A stretch of DNA of 64,000 bases from Clostridiales bacterium (lineage in GTDB: Bacteria; Bacillota; Clostridia; Saccharofermentanales; Saccharofermentanaceae). The DNA lies in contig JAFZVE010000073.1 of NCBI GenBank assembly GCA_017617995.1, forward strand, positions 59,644-123,643, read 5' to 3'. Shown piece by piece: positions 52,493-60,340 of this stretch (the stretch's first letter is position 1; each line of letters opens with the position of its first letter). A model generated the notes under the pieces. It worked only from the letters and a program-made list of their open reading frames with translations. It was not told the origin of the DNA and did no database searches. Made by a program: the position numbers and the translations under genes.

Positions 52493-52562
52493 TAGGTAAT
52501 TTCAAAAAAAGTTACTCTACTTTTTTCCCATGCGTCTAAGATGATCATACAGACAGCGAAAC

Positions 52563-52606
52563 GCCCACGGAAACAGCCGTTTCTCGTGGGCGCTTCTTCT
52601 TTTTTT
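52563..52606 (+). terminator. Plus-strand intrinsic terminator without a visible plus-strand gene
   Basis: Stem GCCCACG-GAAAC, loop AGCC, GTTTC-T-CGTGGGC (52563-52591) with one bulge, then a T-rich tail ending in seven T. It points along the plus strand, but every annotated gene nearby is on the minus strand. It may be a leftover or may end an unseen RNA. Confidence 0.65.
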
Positions 52607-52622
52607 GTTTAACCAAAAGAGA

Positions 52623-52752
52623 TCAGGCGATCGGAAAACATACCTCCGTCACGTACTCGTCCGGATTCTGCGTCTGCACCGGGCCGACATGAGTGACGAA
52701 GCATCCTTATACTCACTCTGGACAGTTTTGAAAATTCTCCGATTTTCAGCAT
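52623..52752 (-). pseudogene. merR-family regulator remnant (internal deletion plus frameshift)
   Basis: ATG at 52752 after GGAGGAAAT. The first 20 codons read as a MerR helix-turn-helix N-terminus (MLKIGEFSKLSRVSI..LRH). Near 52693 the frame changes. In the other frame the sequence reads H-V-G-P-V and then NPDEYVTEVCFPIA-stop (TGA at 52623), the typical C-terminal end of a MerR protein with a GyrI-like effector domain. About 230 residues in between are gone. The initial frame itself runs on to a TAA at 52609, so a 47-aa product is possible but would lack the whole DNA-binding wing and effector domain. Its promoter is intact. Confidence 0.8.
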
Positions 52753-52832
52753 TGATTATTTCCTCCATGGATAGTATTACGAGGGTCGCGGATGATGAAG
52801 ATTTCCGCCCGTCCTCTTTCGAGCTCGTCTCT

Positions 52833-52863
52833 ACTTTAGACCCTACCATTATGTCAGAGTCAA
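52833..52863 (-). promoter_or_regulatory. MerR-type promoter with 19-bp spacer and dyad
   Basis: TTGACT (52858-52863), 19-bp spacer, TAAAGT (52833-52838). The spacer edges form the dyad GACTCT..AGGGTC (52839-52861, one mismatch). Over-long spacers with a central dyad are the mark of promoters activated by MerR proteins through DNA untwisting. The regulator gene right after it is broken. Confidence 0.7.
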
Positions 52864-52890
52864 CAGGTTACAAGAAAAACTTTACGTCTT

Positions 52891-53484
52891 TCAAAAACGT
52901 ATCAGCGTCGCCCGACAAGGTGCGCCGTCTGCTCCGCCGAGGTTAATTGGCGCCGAATTCAGAAGATATACGCCCTCTGGCACTTCTGAAAGACGGATAC
53001 CTTCGAGGAGTACGATCTCTGCGCCAAGCATGACAAGATGTACATCCATCGGCGCATCCAGAGGACCGACCGTCTGTGATTCATTTCCGAAAAGGAGGAT
53101 CCTCGCTTCCGCGAAGACCTTCGCTGCCGGAAGCGTCATCGTCGCATCACCTTTCACGAGGATGCGCTTCGCCGCATCTTCGTCTGACTTCCGGGCTTTT
53201 TCGAGGATCGCGACCGCATCGTCCTCGGTGATGTCACCCTCATGCTCTGTCACATAAGCATATCCCACAAATCTCTCAAGTGCGACCTGATCGATAGTCT
53301 TTCCGTCACTTAAGAAGTGATACGGTGCATCGACGTGCGTGCCGTTATGTGCGCACATATGAAGCGCGGTGAGGTTACAGACTGCACCATCCTCGATACG
53401 AAGTTTGATTTCTCTCTCCGGACTCGGATCACCAGGATAAACTGCACAGCTGAATACTTCCTGTGAAATATCGTAGATCTTCAT
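52891..53484 (-). CDS. Cyclase family protein (KynB/PF04199-like)
   Basis: 197 aa. Metal-binding motif HNGTHVDAPYHF (about 45-56), the HxGTHxDxPxHF signature of the family, with the early PGDPSPE stretch. Members hydrolyse N-formylkynurenine or related amides/lactams, and many have unknown substrates. Cytoplasmic, metal-dependent. Last gene of a seven-gene same-strand run, but a hairpin (53501-53532) separates it from the nitroreductase. Confidence 0.9.
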   Translation of the reverse strand: MKIYDISQEVFSCAVYPGDPSPEREIKLRIEDGAVCNLTALHMCAHNGTHVDAPYHFLSDGKTIDQVALERFVGYAYVTEHEGDITEDDAVAILEKARKSDEDAAKRILVKGDATMTLPAAKVFAEARILLFGNESQTVGPLDAPMDVHLVMLGAEIVLLEGIRLSEVPEGVYLLNSAPINLGGADGAPCRATLIRF

Positions 53485-53500
53485 GGTTCCTCCTTTAGAA

Positions 53501-53532
53501 AACAGCGCCGAAGCAGATCTGCAACGACGCTG
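53501..53532 (-). terminator. Hairpin between nitroreductase and cyclase genes
   Basis: ACAGCG-x-CG pairs with CG-x-CGCTGT around an inner GCAGATCTGC palindrome; the minus strand continues TTTTC. It may be a weak terminator or a processing site. Confidence 0.45.
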
Positions 53533-53562
53533 TGCTGTTCACTTATGCTTACATTCAGTATA

Positions 53563-54087
53563 TCACACGCGGTACACGTAGTTTCCTTTTCTGGCTGCGG
53601 CTTCGTTCAGTGGTTCGGCAGCATAACCAAGTGCACAGTGACCGATGCCCTCATAGTCACCCTCGATACCGAGCTTACTAAGAAGTGCTTTTCCGAAATC
53701 AGACTCAAATTCTTCCTTCGCACGGTGGATCCATATACTATTCACACCGAGACTCTCGGCGGCGTTCATGAGATTGCCCATCACGAGTGAACCGTCATAA
53801 ATATGCGTTACGACGCTCTTATCCGCAAGTACGATAAGGATGACCGGTGCGCCATAGAAAGGATCGAATCCCTCACCGGCTCCCGCGATCTTTCTGTTCT
53901 CTTCCGAGATCTCGTCGCGCAGTTTCTTATCCGTTACCGCGATGATGATCGGGCTCTGGCGTCCCATACCTGTCGCTGCATAGGTACCTGCTTTCAGGAT
54001 CGCGTCGAGCTTTTCCTGCTCTACCATATCCGGTTTGAAATTACGGCAGCTTCTTCTGCTTTCGAGTACTTTTAACGTTTCGTTCAT
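53563..54087 (-). CDS. Nitroreductase family protein
   Basis: 174 aa, FMN-dependent NAD(P)H oxidoreductase fold: SRRSCRNFKPD at the start, then the GAPVILIVLADKS strand and the C-terminal GHCALGYAAE. It reduces nitro groups, flavins or quinones; the physiological substrate is unknown. SD AGGAGGG. It follows an aldo/keto reductase by 28 bp in the redox/GH10 operon. Confidence 0.92.
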   Translation of the reverse strand: MNETLKVLESRRSCRNFKPDMVEQEKLDAILKAGTYAATGMGRQSPIIIAVTDKKLRDEISEENRKIAGAGEGFDPFYGAPVILIVLADKSVVTHIYDGSLVMGNLMNAAESLGVNSIWIHRAKEEFESDFGKALLSKLGIEGDYEGIGHCALGYAAEPLNEAAARKGNYVYRV

Positions 54088-54115
54088 TTTGAGACCCTCC
54101 TATGTGATTGATTTC

Positions 54116-55042
54116 TTACGGCAGGAACTTGCCGGATGCGAGATACAACTGATACCACTCATTATGCGTCAGATCGACCTTCGTCGCATCGCATATATCC
54201 TTCAGGTGATCAGGATTCATCGTGCCCGCGATGGCCTGCATCTTCGCCGGATGACGAAGGATCCATGCAATAGCGATCGCCGTCTTCGGCACACCGTATT
54301 TCTCACCGAGCTGACCGAGTACTTCATTCAGTTCCGGAAAATCCGGATGATCCACGAAGCAGCCCTTGAACATGCCGATCTGAAGCGGTGACCACGCCTG
54401 GATCGTGATGTCGTGGAGGCGGCAGTAATCGAGGATACCGTTATCTCTGTCGATCGAACGGTCGGTCGTCTTGTTGTTCAGATAAAGAGCCTGGTCCACG
54501 AGCTGGGACTGGTCGAGCGAGAACTGCAGCTGGTTAAAGATCAGGGGCTGCTTGACATACTTACGGAGAAGCTCGAGCTGCATCGGAGTGACATTGCTTA
54601 CACCGAAGTACTTGACCTTACCTGCGGTATAGAGCTGGTCAAACGCCTCCGCGATCTCTTCCGGATCGTAAAGAAGATCCGGACGATGCAGAAGCAGCGC
54701 ATCAAGATAATCGGTCCTAAGGCGCGAGAGGATCTCGTCCGCACTCTTCAGGATATCTTCCTTGCTCCAGTTAAACTCTTTCGTATCGAAGTGCAGGCCG
54801 CACTTGCTCTGAAGAAAGATGTCCTCTCTTTTGATTCCCGTTTTCGGAAGCGCTTCTCCGAATCTCGTCTCGGCTTCTCCGTCTCCATAGCACGTCGCAT
54901 GGTCGAAGAAATTGATCCCCATTTCCGACGCGACCGTGATCATGCGGGCTGCCTCGTCGACACTCAGCGCAGGCATTCTCATGCATCCGAGAATGATCCT
55001 CGATACATTCTTCGGACCGTTTACCACATCCAACATTTTCAT
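54116..55042 (-). CDS. Aldo/keto reductase (YdhF-like)
   Basis: 308 aa from the ATG at 55042 (AGGAGG nine bases upstream; the 422-aa frame runs through the upstream gene and is rejected). Catalytic Asp and Tyr in FFDHATCYGDGEAE, Lys in DIFLQSKCG, His in LLLHRPD. NADPH-dependent reduction of an aldehyde or ketone, cytoplasmic. Between an SDR gene (13 bp) and a nitroreductase gene (28 bp). Confidence 0.93.
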   Translation of the reverse strand: MKMLDVVNGPKNVSRIILGCMRMPALSVDEAARMITVASEMGINFFDHATCYGDGEAETRFGEALPKTGIKREDIFLQSKCGLHFDTKEFNWSKEDILKSADEILSRLRTDYLDALLLHRPDLLYDPEEIAEAFDQLYTAGKVKYFGVSNVTPMQLELLRKYVKQPLIFNQLQFSLDQSQLVDQALYLNNKTTDRSIDRDNGILDYCRLHDITIQAWSPLQIGMFKGCFVDHPDFPELNEVLGQLGEKYGVPKTAIAIAWILRHPAKMQAIAGTMNPDHLKDICDATKVDLTHNEWYQLYLASGKFLP

Positions 55043-55055
55043 AAGCGTGTACCTC

Positions 55056-56105
55056 CTATTCGCAGTCCGATTCATTGAATGCCGCCTTCGCTCTCTCGAT
55101 CGTGTCGATGACTTTGTCACACCAGGCATCAAATTCCGGATCCTCGACCTGGCATTCTTCAGGATGTGAAAGCACATAGTCCAGTGCGATGCGCACGCCC
55201 ATATCGAAGCGTACTTTCGTCTGCATATCCGGAACGATCCTCTTGAGCTTCGTGTTGTCGAATACGACCGATACGGATTTGTCGCCGAGTAGCGAACCCG
55301 TGAAATCGAATCCGCAGGGATCACCGACGGCGCGCAGGAAATCGGTGGAAACATGGTATGCACGAAGTTCCACGCCAAGCGCATCCGCGATGGTCTTATA
55401 GATCTGATCCCAGGTAAGTGTCTCGTCGGAAGTGATCTGGATCGCTTCGCCGATGGCGTGGCGGTTGCCCATAAGACCTGTGTATCCTACGGCAAAATCA
55501 CCGTTCCACGTGAGTGTCCACAGGCTCGAACCGTCGCCCTGGATGATGACCGGCTTTCCTTCCTGCATTCTCTTGATGACCTGCCAGAAGCCCTTCTTAC
55601 CATGTACGCCGAGCGGCACATTTCGCTCATCGTAGGTATGGCTCGGGCGCACGATCGTGACCGGAAAACCTTCTTCTCTGTACATCTTCATGAGAAAATC
55701 TTCGCACGCGATCTTGTCTCTCGAGTACTGCCAGTACGGATTGGCCAGCGCAGTTCCCTCTGTGATGATGTATCCCGCAGCCGGCTTATGGTAGGCCGAA
55801 GCGGAACTGATGTAGATATACTGCTTGGTCTTTCCGTTAAAGAGACGGTAGTCACGCTCGACCTGCGATACAGTAAACCCGATGAATTCACATACGCAGT
55901 CGAAGGTCATATCGCCGATCTTCTCAAGGACATCTGCTTCATCGTTGATGTCTGCGATGATTTGCTTCGTTCCTTCAGGAAGGACCTGCGAACGGTTTCC
56001 GCGGTTAAGGACCCAGACCTCCCAGTCCAGATCGTTGACCAGTCTTTTTACGATGGCGGTACTGATCGTGCCGGTGCCGCCGATAAAGAGTGCACGTTTT
56101 TTCAT
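55056..56105 (-). CDS. NAD-dependent epimerase/reductase, extended SDR
   Basis: 349 aa from the ATG at 56105 (AAGGAG five bases upstream). Rossmann motif GGTGTIS at about 10-16 and a changed active-site motif: YHKPA with Ser in YISSASAY and a later YWQYSRDK that supplies the Tyr-x3-Lys. The form resembles plant CSP41/isoflavone-reductase-like extended SDRs. It would oxidise or epimerise a sugar nucleotide or sugar lactone; the substrate is not predictable. Same operon as GH10 and the reductases. Confidence 0.88.
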   Translation of the reverse strand: MKKRALFIGGTGTISTAIVKRLVNDLDWEVWVLNRGNRSQVLPEGTKQIIADINDEADVLEKIGDMTFDCVCEFIGFTVSQVERDYRLFNGKTKQYIYISSASAYHKPAAGYIITEGTALANPYWQYSRDKIACEDFLMKMYREEGFPVTIVRPSHTYDERNVPLGVHGKKGFWQVIKRMQEGKPVIIQGDGSSLWTLTWNGDFAVGYTGLMGNRHAIGEAIQITSDETLTWDQIYKTIADALGVELRAYHVSTDFLRAVGDPCGFDFTGSLLGDKSVSVVFDNTKLKRIVPDMQTKVRFDMGVRIALDYVLSHPEECQVEDPEFDAWCDKVIDTIERAKAAFNESDCE

Positions 56106-56159
56106 TTTTTCTCCTTCGGGAATTCTTCCCATCCTTGCTTCAGGTTTCCTCTTAAGACC

Positions 56160-57281
56160 TTATTGCCCTAGAATCTCCGCGGCTTCCTTCAGAAGCTCGA
56201 TGATCGGCAGATGCTGCGGGCAGACGCTCTCACACTGACCACATCCGATACAGTCGGATGCCTTTCCCGAACGGGTGATCAGGCCGGAATAGAAATTCTT
56301 CGATCTCCAGTCATCCGGATATCTTCTTAAGGTGTTGATGGTACGGAATACATCCGGGATGCTGATACCCATCGGACATCCGTCGCAGCAGTATTTACAA
56401 GCGGTACATCCGATCTGCGGCATACTGAGAAGTTCAGAAGTCGCCTCGTCCACGAGTTTCATCTCGTCTTCCGCGAGAGGTTCGAAGTCCGTAAATGTGC
56501 CGATGTTGTCATCCATCTGTTCTTCCGTGGACATACCCGAGAGGATCGTCATGACACCCGGAAGCGAACCGACGAAACGAAGTGCCCACGAGGCGACGGA
56601 TTTATCCGGACGTCTCTCCTTAAACTTCGTCTCGATCTCCGGTGGCATATTCGCAAGCATACCGCCGCGGATCGGCTCCATGACGATGATCGGGATATTT
56701 CTTTCTGCGAGGATATCGTAGAGTTCCTGTGAACGCACGACCGGATTACTTCTGTCTAAGTAATTGAGCTGGATCTGGACGAACTCCACCTCCGGATGCT
56801 TGTCCAGCACTTCTACGAGGAGCTCCGGGCTTCCGTGGTAGGAGAAACCGAGATGACGGATCTGCCCCGCTTCCTTCTTACGAAGTCCCCAGCTGAAGCA
56901 GTCATACTTCTCGTAGGTTTCGTAGTTGTTGCCATCTTCGATGGAGTGGAGAAGATAAAGATCGAAGTACTCGACGCCGCATCTTTCGAGCTGCTCGTTA
57001 AAGATACGCTCGATATCGTCTTCCTTCTTGATCTCCCAGGCCGGGAGCTTGGTGGCGATCATGAAACTGTCGCGCGGATAACGCTTCACCAGTGCTTCTC
57101 TCGCCGCTACTTCAGACTTGCCGCCGTGATATACATAAGCCGTATCGAAGTAATTCATCCCGGACTTCATATACTTATCCACCATACGGCAGACGTGCTC
57201 GTGATCGATGACTCCATCCACCTCAGGAAGTCTCATCATACCAAAACCCAGCTTCGGCATCTTCGTAAGATCGATACTCAT
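56160..57281 (-). CDS. Aldo/keto reductase with C-terminal 4Fe-4S ferredoxin domain
   Basis: 373 aa. AKR barrel (1-280) with YFDTAYVYHGGKSE, MIATKLP and YLLHSIED as catalytic stretches. C-terminal domain has two Cys clusters, GCTACKYCCDGCPMG and CIGCGQCESVCPQ, so it can hold two 4Fe-4S centres. It may take electrons from ferredoxin rather than only NADPH, which suits an anaerobe. SD AAGGAGG. The start is 13 bp after GH10. Confidence 0.94.
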   Translation of the reverse strand: MSIDLTKMPKLGFGMMRLPEVDGVIDHEHVCRMVDKYMKSGMNYFDTAYVYHGGKSEVAAREALVKRYPRDSFMIATKLPAWEIKKEDDIERIFNEQLERCGVEYFDLYLLHSIEDGNNYETYEKYDCFSWGLRKKEAGQIRHLGFSYHGSPELLVEVLDKHPEVEFVQIQLNYLDRSNPVVRSQELYDILAERNIPIIVMEPIRGGMLANMPPEIETKFKERRPDKSVASWALRFVGSLPGVMTILSGMSTEEQMDDNIGTFTDFEPLAEDEMKLVDEATSELLSMPQIGCTACKYCCDGCPMGISIPDVFRTINTLRRYPDDWRSKNFYSGLITRSGKASDCIGCGQCESVCPQHLPIIELLKEAAEILGQ

Positions 57282-57294
57282 AAACGTGTCCTCC

Positions 57295-58497
57295 TTACTT
57301 GAGTGTCACGACGAGTTCTTCGTCGTCGACCAGTTCCGCAGCGGCCGTGATGCCGTCTACGCTGATTTCGTATTCTCCTTTAAAAGCACTGATACTCAGG
57401 TATCCGTTCTCATCGGTAGTGACGCTCTCATCGGTCCACCATTCTTCCTTTACGAGCTTTTTCAGCATCTCGAAAGATGGCTTCTTCGAACCGTCCTTAT
57501 GAACAAATCCACTCGGGGCCTTGAGCCAAGCACCGTCATGGAAATCCCATGTTGTGATTGCTTCGACAAGCGGATGGGAGAACAGGATGCGGTACATCTC
57601 TTCGATCTCTCTGGCCTGACGTTCTTCGCCCTCCGGTGTGGACGGCCATTCCTCGACCTGCCAGTCATTGAGATCCTCAATATACGCCGGCATGATGTCG
57701 CCGGAGATGAGTGTATTCTCAGTGAAGTGGATCGGCAGACCGAAGTGCTCGAATCTCGCCAGCACTTCTTCGAGTTTTTCTTTTCCCCAGTAACCCTGAT
57801 GCTGGTGGGACTGGATACCGATCGCACTGATCGGTACGCCTGCCTCGAGACACTCTTCAATCAGTTTCTCGTACTTCGGTGTGGTATTAAAATCGTTTAG
57901 AAGAAGGATCGCGTCCGGATTACACTTGCGTGTCTCGTCGAATACTGCTTTTACGAGCGGCACACGTCCCATCTCCTGACAGATCCTCGTGATGGCGTTA
58001 TCGTACTTATCGAATACCGGCATGATAACCACTTCGTTGATGACATCCCACATGTCGATCACACCCTTGAAGTTGTTTACTTCGCGGTCGATCCTTCCGA
58101 GCTGTTTCTCGAGAATGGTCTTGTTATCGTACTTCAGAAGCCAGTCGGCGCAGGCGGTATGCCAGCAGAGCGGATGGCCCTTGATGGTGACGTTCCTGCT
58201 CTTCATATACTGGGCAGTTTTCATGATCACGTCCGTGTTCGGCTGTCCCTCGTCCCTTTCGAACATCCCCCAGTAGAAAGGAAGCGTACCGTAGTTGAAG
58301 ATCTCGAGCCAGCTGTCGGTCATGGCCTTGAACTTGTCCTCTCCGGTCATGACGTACGGGATGAAGTCGAAGGCTCCGCATCCGAACAGGAACTTGTGGT
58401 TGGTCTGTCTGACACGAACGGCCTTCCCGGCCAGTGCCTTTCCATCGGCACCGGTGATCTTGATCTTCTTAGTTACTTTACGATGTGAAATGTCCAT
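57295..58497 (-). CDS. Cytoplasmic GH10 xylanase-like enzyme
   Basis: 400 aa with no signal peptide. Residues 1-30 form a small beta extension (KKIKITGADGKALAGKAVRV). GH10 barrel follows: HPLCWHT, acid/base Glu155 in WDVINE, then QSHQH and nucleophile Glu260 in IHFTEN. The usual ITELD is FTENT here. A C-terminal beta domain (about 350-400) follows. Intracellular GH10 enzymes attack short xylo-oligosaccharides after uptake. It is co-transcribed with dehydrogenases and reductases, so the sugar is perhaps modified afterwards. SD AGGAGGG. Confidence 0.92.
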   Translation of the reverse strand: MDISHRKVTKKIKITGADGKALAGKAVRVRQTNHKFLFGCGAFDFIPYVMTGEDKFKAMTDSWLEIFNYGTLPFYWGMFERDEGQPNTDVIMKTAQYMKSRNVTIKGHPLCWHTACADWLLKYDNKTILEKQLGRIDREVNNFKGVIDMWDVINEVVIMPVFDKYDNAITRICQEMGRVPLVKAVFDETRKCNPDAILLLNDFNTTPKYEKLIEECLEAGVPISAIGIQSHQHQGYWGKEKLEEVLARFEHFGLPIHFTENTLISGDIMPAYIEDLNDWQVEEWPSTPEGEERQAREIEEMYRILFSHPLVEAITTWDFHDGAWLKAPSGFVHKDGSKKPSFEMLKKLVKEEWWTDESVTTDENGYLSISAFKGEYEISVDGITAAAELVDDEELVVTLK

Positions 58498-58506
58498 ATG
58501 CCCTCC

Positions 58507-59682
58507 TTACACCATCAACTGATAGATCTTCGTGCAGTCTTCTTCACCCAGCGTCATGAAACCGGAGATCGTTCCGTTTCCGCCGTTACCGTGGAGAAGT
58601 ACATCTACCAGTTTCGGAATGTCTTCCTCTTTCGCGCCGAGTTCTTCGAAGTTCTTCGGCATGCCGATGGAGATAAGATAGTTACGGAAGGCTTCGATAC
58701 CGGCCTTCGCAGTGACCTCCGGATGGGCAAAATCCATCTGGCATCCCCAGACACGAACCGCGACCTGCGCGAAACGCATGACGTTATGAGGCATCTCATA
58801 GGTATGCACTGCCGGCATCGTGACCGCGAGGCCCGCGCCGTGCGCACAGTCATAAAGTGCGGAGAGTTCATGCTCGATCATGTGACTGAGCCAGTCCTGG
58901 GATCTTCCGACGCCGCAGGAATTGGTGTGTGCCATCGTGCCGGCCCACATGATGTTCGCTCTCGCTTCGTAGTTATCAGGATCGGCGATGACACGCGGTC
59001 CTTCGTGGATCATGGTAAGAAGCAGTGCCTCGATCAGACGGTCGGTCACCTCGACTTCTTCCGTATTTGTGAGGTAGCGCTCATAAAGATGCGCCATGAT
59101 GTCCGTGATACCCGCTGCGATCTGATACGCCGGAAGCGTCTGTGTCAGAGCCGGATTCAGAATACTGAACTTCGGGCGGATCGCATTTCCGCTTGCGCCA
59201 CGCTTGAGCATGCCTTCTTCTTTCGTGATAACGGAATCGCCGGATCCTTCACTTCCCGCTGCCGCGATCGTCAGGATCGTACCGACAGGAAGCGCTTCCG
59301 TGATCGGTTTCCCAGAATAGAAATCCCAGAAATCACCGTCATACAGAACACCTGCCGCGATGGCCTTTGAGGAGTCGATGGTGCTGCCGCCGCCGACCGC
59401 CAGGATGAAGTCTACACCTTCTTTCTTACACAGGTCGATACCTTCGTAAACGAGGCCGGAACGCGGATTCGGCTTGACGCCGCCGAGCTCGACATACGGG
59501 ATATTTTCTTTATCGAGAGAAGTCTTTACGCGGTCGAGAAGTCCCGAACGGACGACACTTCCTCCGCCGTAATGAATGAGTACCTTCGTGCCACCGAAGC
59601 GCTTCACGAGCTCTCCTGCACGGTTTTCCGTCTCTTTACCAAACACAAAACAAGTCGGTGAATAGAATTCGAAATTCTCCAT
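58507..59682 (-). CDS. Iron-containing alcohol dehydrogenase (BdhA/YqhD-like)
   Basis: 391 aa, group III ADH. NAD(P)-binding GGGSTIDSSK; metal ligands in ITDIMAH (Asp, His), HMIEHELSALYD and CAHGAGLAV. Probably reduces an aldehyde such as butyraldehyde or a sugar-derived aldehyde. First gene of the operon that contains GH10. The leader before it has a GNRA-type hairpin GTCC-GAAA-GGAC (59698-59709) of unknown role, 13 bp before the ATG. Confidence 0.93.
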   Translation of the reverse strand: MENFEFYSPTCFVFGKETENRAGELVKRFGGTKVLIHYGGGSVVRSGLLDRVKTSLDKENIPYVELGGVKPNPRSGLVYEGIDLCKKEGVDFILAVGGGSTIDSSKAIAAGVLYDGDFWDFYSGKPITEALPVGTILTIAAAGSEGSGDSVITKEEGMLKRGASGNAIRPKFSILNPALTQTLPAYQIAAGITDIMAHLYERYLTNTEEVEVTDRLIEALLLTMIHEGPRVIADPDNYEARANIMWAGTMAHTNSCGVGRSQDWLSHMIEHELSALYDCAHGAGLAVTMPAVHTYEMPHNVMRFAQVAVRVWGCQMDFAHPEVTAKAGIEAFRNYLISIGMPKNFEELGAKEEDIPKLVDVLLHGNGGNGTISGFMTLGEEDCTKIYQLMV

Positions 59683-59825
59683 AAGTTCATCCTTTCCGTC
59701 CTTTCGGACAGCCGCACTTTACGATCTTTTTCTAAACAGATCCTGCGAACCTAAACTTATGTTACCACCTAACGATTTTGTTTTCTTGCAGATAATTGAC
59801 GGGATATATACTTTTTTTGTCGAAT

Positions 59826-60308
59826 TTATTCTTCGCGAAGGGGAAGGGTCATGTCCGTGTACTTACTGACGCGTTCTACAAAGCCGACTTTCTTGTATAC
59901 CGGATACCCGTCTTTCGTGGCCGAAAGCGTGACGCGCGACAGTCCCTCTTTCTTCGCATAGTCGACCATGTTCTTCATGAGTGTCGAGCAGATTCCGTGG
60001 CCGCGATACGCCTCTTCTGTATAGACGCTCAGCACATCGCCGCAAAGGCCGTTCGGAATATTGGGATTCATCGGTTTTTCGACGATGAGAAGAAGTACAG
60101 AAGCGACGAGGCGTTCCTCGGCCCGCGCAACAAAAGCGACGATCTCTTTCCCGAGTCTTCTTTCGAAATACTCCGGAAGGCGCTCTTCCATGTTTTTCTT
60201 TTCATCCTCACTGATCGGTCCGAAGTCCTCGAGGATATACGCGATCCGGAGCCTCACCAGCTCGTCGATATCTTTCTTATCCGCTACGTCAAATACTACG
60301 TCCTGCAT
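59826..60308 (-). CDS. GNAT acetyltransferase
   Basis: 160 aa from the ATG at 60308 (GGAG six bases upstream; an ATG four codons earlier is weaker). Acetyl-CoA loop YRGHGICSTLMKNM and the C-terminal G-x-PVYKKVGFVE. Small-molecule or antibiotic N-acetyltransferases have this form; the substrate is unknown. First of three GNATs in a cluster with kinase-type resistance-like genes. Confidence 0.88.
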   Translation of the reverse strand: MQDVVFDVADKKDIDELVRLRIAYILEDFGPISEDEKKNMEERLPEYFERRLGKEIVAFVARAEERLVASVLLLIVEKPMNPNIPNGLCGDVLSVYTEEAYRGHGICSTLMKNMVDYAKKEGLSRVTLSATKDGYPVYKKVGFVERVSKYTDMTLPLREE

Positions 60309-60340
60309 CGTTTTCTCCATTTCTCACATATCGTGCCGGC

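Noticed and set aside
52362..52505. Upstream extension of the leader-peptide frame to 72 codons
   Set aside because: It would start inside or before the -10/-35 promoter; the ATG at 52361 has its own AAGGGG.
52649..52849. 66-aa frame at the merR remnant
   Set aside because: It spans the promoter and is out of frame with both MerR pieces.
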